Positions 7,781 through 10,605 of a stretch of 10,605 nt of DNA are shown here, one piece after another. Within the stretch, counting starts at the first letter, position 1. The number at the start of each line of letters is the position of its first letter. The notes under the pieces are model-generated. The model saw only the letters and a program-made list of their open reading frames with translations. It had not been told where the DNA came from and ran no database searches. The position numbers were made by a program, and so were the translations under genes. This DNA is from an uncultured Rhizobiaceae group bacterium (lineage in GTDB: Bacteria > Pseudomonadota > Alphaproteobacteria > Rhizobiales > Rhizobiaceae): positions 1 to 10,605 of the forward strand of contig CALFBU010000015.1 in NCBI GenBank assembly GCA_937951455.1, in the 5' to 3' direction.

Positions 7781-7808
7781 TATAAGGAGCATGTCCCTTT
7801 TAGTTTAA
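7730..7808 (-). ncRNA. Candidate small RNA on the minus strand
   Basis: A perfect TATAAT occurs on the minus strand at 7820-7815 in very AT-rich DNA. Transcription starting about seven bases later would give an RNA of about 75-80 nt. It would contain a weak first hairpin (AAGG/CCTT around 7799-7784) and then the strong 9-bp terminator hairpin and U7 tail, which is a typical bacterial sRNA layout. No good -35 element is seen 16-18 bases upstream of the TATAAT, and AT-rich DNA makes chance -10 matches common. It would overlap the stop codon of the PhzF-like gene in antisense by a base or two only. Confidence 0.3.
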
Positions 7809-7955
7809 TACATCATTATACTTGAATAAATACTTAATGTTTTAATTTATAAATATAGCTTTACCTTTGATGAGGTGATGCTGATTGGTTTTAGCGATTG
7901 AATAATGCATGTTTTGTTGCCTTCAATGGTTAAAAAACGACCTAGATAGCGCAAT

Positions 7956-7986
7956 TTGACGTTTTAAAAAATTTCGATCTGATTAT
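7956..7986 (+). promoter_or_regulatory. Candidate promoter of the DmdA-like operon
   Basis: TTGACG (7956-7961, five of six matches to the -35 consensus) is followed after 19 bases by GATTAT (7981-7986, four of six to the -10). The spacer is longer than ideal. A start near 7993 would put the 7991-8009 hairpin at the 5' end of the mRNA. The gap from the preceding gene is 292 bases and contains no other convincing plus-strand promoter, so some promoter is expected here. Confidence 0.35.
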
Positions 7987-7990
7987 GTAG

Positions 7991-8009
7991 GCTCAAATCA
8001 ACTTTGAGT
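7991..8009 (+). promoter_or_regulatory. Leader hairpin next to the ribosome binding site
   Basis: CTCAAA (7992-7997) and TTTGAG (8003-8008) form a perfect 6-bp stem around a 5-base loop, extended by a G-T pair. The hairpin ends three bases before the AAGG ribosome binding site (8012-8015) of the DmdA-like gene, whose ATG is at 8024. It could influence translation or mRNA stability. The stem is AT-rich and short, and no known riboswitch core is seen around it. Confidence 0.35.
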
Positions 8010-8023
8010 TTAAGGTTTTCGCT

Positions 8024-9148
8024 ATGAGCTTAGGTATTGCAATTGGCGCCCGTGTGCGCAAATCCCCGTATTTCAACAAAACCATTGAGGATGGTGTCAC
8101 ATCATTCTCCGTTTATAACCATATGTATATGCCCACTGGCTACGGTGATCCCGCTGCTGAGTATGATCGTCTTATCAATGGGGTTGCCATGTGGGATGTG
8201 GCGGTTGAACGTCAGGTTTTGCTCAAAGGTCCTGATGCTGAAAAGCTTGCGCGCTACTTAACAACGCGCGATTTAGGCGCGCTAAACATCGGGCAGGGGC
8301 GCTATGTGCCATTGTGCGATCACCGTGGAACCTTGATCAATGACCCTGTGCTTTTACCAATCGCAGAAGATGAATATTGGCTGTCCATTGCAGATAGCGA
8401 TGTATTGCTTTTCTCAAGAGCCATTGCTGCCGAGCGCGGGCTTAATGTGTCAATTCATGAGCCGGATGTTTCACCACTTGCTATTCAGGGACCAAAGGCT
8501 GTTGAGGTTGTCAGTGACTTGTTCGGCGACTGGGTGCGCGATTTAAAATACTTCGGACACCGCGAAGCACGTTTGAAAGGCATTCCATTGCATGTTGCGC
8601 GTTCAGGTTGGTCTAAACAGGGTGGCTATGAACTTTATCTTATGGATGGTTTGCGCGGTGGCGAACTGTGGGACATCGTAAAAGAGGCAGGCCAGCCCTA
8701 TGACATTGGCCCAGGTACGCCAAATTACATCGAGCGCCTTGAGAGCGGTTTGGTATCTTATGGTGCGGACACAGACGATTTTACCAATCCTTATGAAGTC
8801 GGTCTTGGCAAGTTTGTATCGCTTGACCGTGAAGATGATTTTATCGGCAAAGAAGCGCTTAAAAAAATCAAGGAAGATGGCATTAAACGTCAGTTTGTTG
8901 GGTATAAAATCGAGGGTGAACCTTTGGCATCTGGTAACCAGCACAAGTGGCCGGTAAAAGATGGTGAAACGTTTATCGGTTTTGTTTCAGCTTCTGCTTG
9001 GTCGCCACGGGTTAATTCCAACATTGGTGTTGGCCTTGTTGAAACGGCTTATAGTGAGCCCGGTTCAAAAGTAACCATTCAGACTGATCTTGAGGTTGGT
9101 GATTTAACCGCAATTGTTTCAAAGCTTCCATTTGATATTCCTGCTTAA
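8024..9148 (+). CDS. DmdA-like, folate-dependent methyltransferase (GcvT fold)
   Basis: This 374-residue protein has the length and architecture of the DMSP demethylase DmdA and the glycine-cleavage T-protein: an N-terminal GCV_T folate-binding domain (to about 270) and a C-terminal barrel (about 275-370). Hallmarks shared with DmdA, as I recall that family, are SVYNHMYMP near 28-37, MWDVAVERQV, YWLSIADSDV, PLAIQGPKA, ARSGWSKQGGYELY with W196, E203 and Y205, and ERLESGLVSYGAD (E237 onward). The tryptophan and tyrosine match positions recalled as contacting DMSP, and the glutamate a position contacting tetrahydrofolate. DmdA moves a methyl group from DMSP to THF, giving 5-methyl-THF and methylmercaptopropionate. 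Many close homologues are not true DMSP demethylases, so the substrate is unproven and no symbol is assigned. AAGG eight bases upstream supports the start. The MetY-like gene follows after 50 bases. Confidence 0.75.
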   Translation: MSLGIAIGARVRKSPYFNKTIEDGVTSFSVYNHMYMPTGYGDPAAEYDRLINGVAMWDVAVERQVLLKGPDAEKLARYLTTRDLGALNIGQGRYVPLCDHRGTLINDPVLLPIAEDEYWLSIADSDVLLFSRAIAAERGLNVSIHEPDVSPLAIQGPKAVEVVSDLFGDWVRDLKYFGHREARLKGIPLHVARSGWSKQGGYELYLMDGLRGGELWDIVKEAGQPYDIGPGTPNYIERLESGLVSYGADTDDFTNPYEVGLGKFVSLDREDDFIGKEALKKIKEDGIKRQFVGYKIEGEPLASGNQHKWPVKDGETFIGFVSASAWSPRVNSNIGVGLVETAYSEPGSKVTIQTDLEVGDLTAIVSKLPFDIPA

Positions 9149-9198
9149 AACCTGTTAGATAATTTTTAAAATTACACTCAAGCTAAAGCGGAATCCTT

Positions 9199-10494
9199 AT
9201 GTCTGATTTTTACGACCTTGAAACCATGGCGCTTCATGCTGGTCATGTTCCTGATAAAAAGGGCGGCTCGCGAGCTGTTCCGATTCACCAGACAACATCC
9301 TACATGTTTGAAGACAGTCGCCATGCGGCGGCACTGTATAACATGGAAGAGGGCGGTCACCTCTACACGCGCATTTCAAACCCAACGGTTGCTGTGCTTG
9401 AACAACGTGTTGCTGCAATGGAAGGTGGCGTTGCTTGTACTGCTTGTGCTTCTGGCATGGCAGCGCTTCATTTGGCAACAACCATGCTTGTGAGTGCAGG
9501 AGATCACATCGTTTCTACCGCACAGCTTTATGGTGCAAACATCAATTTGCTCAAAAATACAATGCCGCGCTTTGGCGTTGAGACAACCTTTGTACATGGC
9601 CGCGATCTGGATGGCATGGAAGCAGCTATCAATGAAAATACCAAGTTCATCTTTTGTGAGTTGATTGGTAATCCGGGACTGGATGTTTTGGATATCGACC
9701 GTGTTGTCGAGATTGCCAATAAGGCCGGCATTCCGGTTGTGATGGATGCAACCTTCTGTACGCCATATTTGTTTAAGCCGTTTGATCACGGTGTTGCGGT
9801 CATCACGCATTCCCTTACCAAGTGGATGGGTGGTCACGGTGTTGCAATCGGTGGTGCGGTTGTTGATGGTGGTAATTTCAACTGGGGTCAGAATGATAAA
9901 TTTCCGACTTTGACCTCACCACATTATGCGCTTGATGGTATTAATTTCTGGGAGGAGTACGGCCCGTCAGCCTTAACCATGCGTGTGCGTGCTGAGGGCA
10001 TGTATAATTTCGGTCCAGCCCTATCACCAACCAATGCGTTTCATTTGCTGCAAGGGATTGAAACGCTTTCAATGCGTATGGAGCGCCATATTTCCAATGC
10101 GCGTGCAATGGTTGAGTTTTTGAAAAATCATGAGATGGTCTCCTGGGTGAAACACCCTGAACTGGAAGATCATCCTGACCATGAAGTTGCCATGCGCCTT
10201 TTGCCAAATGGAGCTGGTTCCATGATTGGCTTTGGTGTGAAGGGTGGCCGTGCGGCAGGTAGCGCTTTTATCGAGAATGTTGAACTGGCTTCGCACCTTG
10301 CCAATGTGGGCGATGCAAAGACGCTTGTCATTCATCCAGCTTCCACAACACACTCACATATCTCTGCAGAAGACATGAAGGCAGGTGGGTTGAGCGAAGA
10401 CATGATCAGGCTGTCCGTTGGTCTTGAATCCATTGAAGACCTGAAGGCTGACTTCAATCAGGCACTGAAAGCGGCAGCGAGGGCTGTGAAATGA
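9199..10494 (+). CDS. MetY-like PLP enzyme (O-acetylhomoserine sulfhydrylase family)
   Basis: This 431-residue protein is a full-length member of the Cys/Met-metabolism PLP family, closest to O-acetylhomoserine aminocarboxypropyltransferase (MetY). Visible features are ALHAGHVPDKKGGSRAVPIHQTTSY at the start, YTRISNPT with phosphate-binding Y56 and R58, CASGMAALH, LYG with Y111, the PLP N1-binding D183, the Schiff-base lysine K208 in HSLTKWMGGHG, SPTNAFHLLQGIETLSMRM, and GDAKTLVIHPASTTH (up to H385). MetY makes homocysteine from O-acetylhomoserine and sulfide, or methionine from methanethiol. Several usually conserved positions differ: YGANINL where MetY has YGGTYNL, D183-A184-T where D-N-T is usual, and SGM rather than SGQ. 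It may therefore be a specialised paralogue. GGA at 9190-9192 precedes the start, and the stop overlaps the next gene's ATG. Confidence 0.8.
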   Translation: MSDFYDLETMALHAGHVPDKKGGSRAVPIHQTTSYMFEDSRHAAALYNMEEGGHLYTRISNPTVAVLEQRVAAMEGGVACTACASGMAALHLATTMLVSAGDHIVSTAQLYGANINLLKNTMPRFGVETTFVHGRDLDGMEAAINENTKFIFCELIGNPGLDVLDIDRVVEIANKAGIPVVMDATFCTPYLFKPFDHGVAVITHSLTKWMGGHGVAIGGAVVDGGNFNWGQNDKFPTLTSPHYALDGINFWEEYGPSALTMRVRAEGMYNFGPALSPTNAFHLLQGIETLSMRMERHISNARAMVEFLKNHEMVSWVKHPELEDHPDHEVAMRLLPNGAGSMIGFGVKGGRAAGSAFIENVELASHLANVGDAKTLVIHPASTTHSHISAEDMKAGGLSEDMIRLSVGLESIEDLKADFNQALKAAARAVK

Positions 10495-10605
10495 GATTTG
10501 AAATAGATGGAAACGAAGTCTACGCTTCTACGGGTGGCAAAGATCATGTTGAAGGGCAGCCTTATCTGATTTTCATGCATGGTGCAGGTTCATCGCACTT
10601 GGTGT
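10491..10605 (+). CDS. Alpha/beta hydrolase, N-terminal part (cut by window end)
   Basis: The start codon overlaps the MetY-like stop as ATGA (10491-10494), which indicates translational coupling and one operon. The 38 visible residues begin MRFEIDGNEVYAST and contain LIFMHGAGSSHLV. The HGAG motif after a hydrophobic strand is the oxyanion-hole element at the end of strand 3 in alpha/beta-hydrolase-fold enzymes. The nucleophile elbow and the rest of the triad lie beyond the window. The substrate is unknown. From its neighbours it could hydrolyse an ester or thioester in the same pathway, but this is inference. Confidence 0.7.
   Translation, partial: MRFEIDGNEVYASTGGKDHVEGQPYLIFMHGAGSSHLV

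Noticed and set aside
7781..8023. SAM-II or other SAM riboswitch upstream of the DmdA-like gene
   Set aside because: The gene context makes a SAM riboswitch tempting, but I could not find the conserved core or a pseudoknot pattern of SAM-II or of SAM/SAH elements, only a simple 6-bp hairpin. A covariance-model search would settle this.

Overview
The window looks like ordinary chromosome of an alphaproteobacterium, probably a marine Hyphomicrobiales/Rhizobiales or Rhodobacterales relative. This rests on a rhizobial-style PilZ protein, a long signal-peptide-bearing MscS channel, a small Omp25/31-like barrel, and a methyltransferase resembling the DMSP demethylase DmdA, a family typical of marine alphaproteobacteria. 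Base composition is moderate and even. I see no insertion sequence, phage gene, tRNA, rRNA or CRISPR array. Species cannot be assigned from the sequence alone.

Layout. 1-1544 (+): the possible last codons of an upstream gene, a single-domain PilZ protein, and an endonuclease/exonuclease/phosphatase-fold hydrolase. 1545-5433 (-): an outer-membrane beta-barrel with its own candidate promoter, operator-like palindrome and terminator; upstream of it on the same strand, an MscS-type channel closely followed by a class I SAM methyltransferase. 5434-5562 is a divergent intergenic region with no confident promoter. 5563-7731 (+): a CPA1-type Na+/H+ antiporter and, 18 bases later, a PhzF-fold isomerase. 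7732-8023 has no protein gene. It holds a strong inverted repeat that reads as a Rho-independent terminator on the minus strand, with a perfect TATAAT upstream of it, so a small minus-strand RNA is possible. It also holds a candidate promoter and 5' hairpin for the next genes. 8024-10605 (+): a DmdA-like GcvT-fold methyltransferase, a divergent MetY-like PLP enzyme, and the start of an alpha/beta hydrolase overlapping the MetY-like gene by ATGA.

How the genes may work together. The channel, the antiporter and the barrel are envelope and ion-homeostasis functions in two divergent units. The last three genes look like one operon. A folate-dependent demethylase followed by an O-acetylhomoserine sulfhydrylase-family enzyme suggests organosulfur or methyl-group metabolism: 5-methyl-THF from the first enzyme, and a thiol such as methanethiol as a possible substrate of the second. 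The MetY-like enzyme has unusual residues at normally conserved active-site positions, so its substrate may differ from that of canonical MetY. This operon is the most interesting part of the window.
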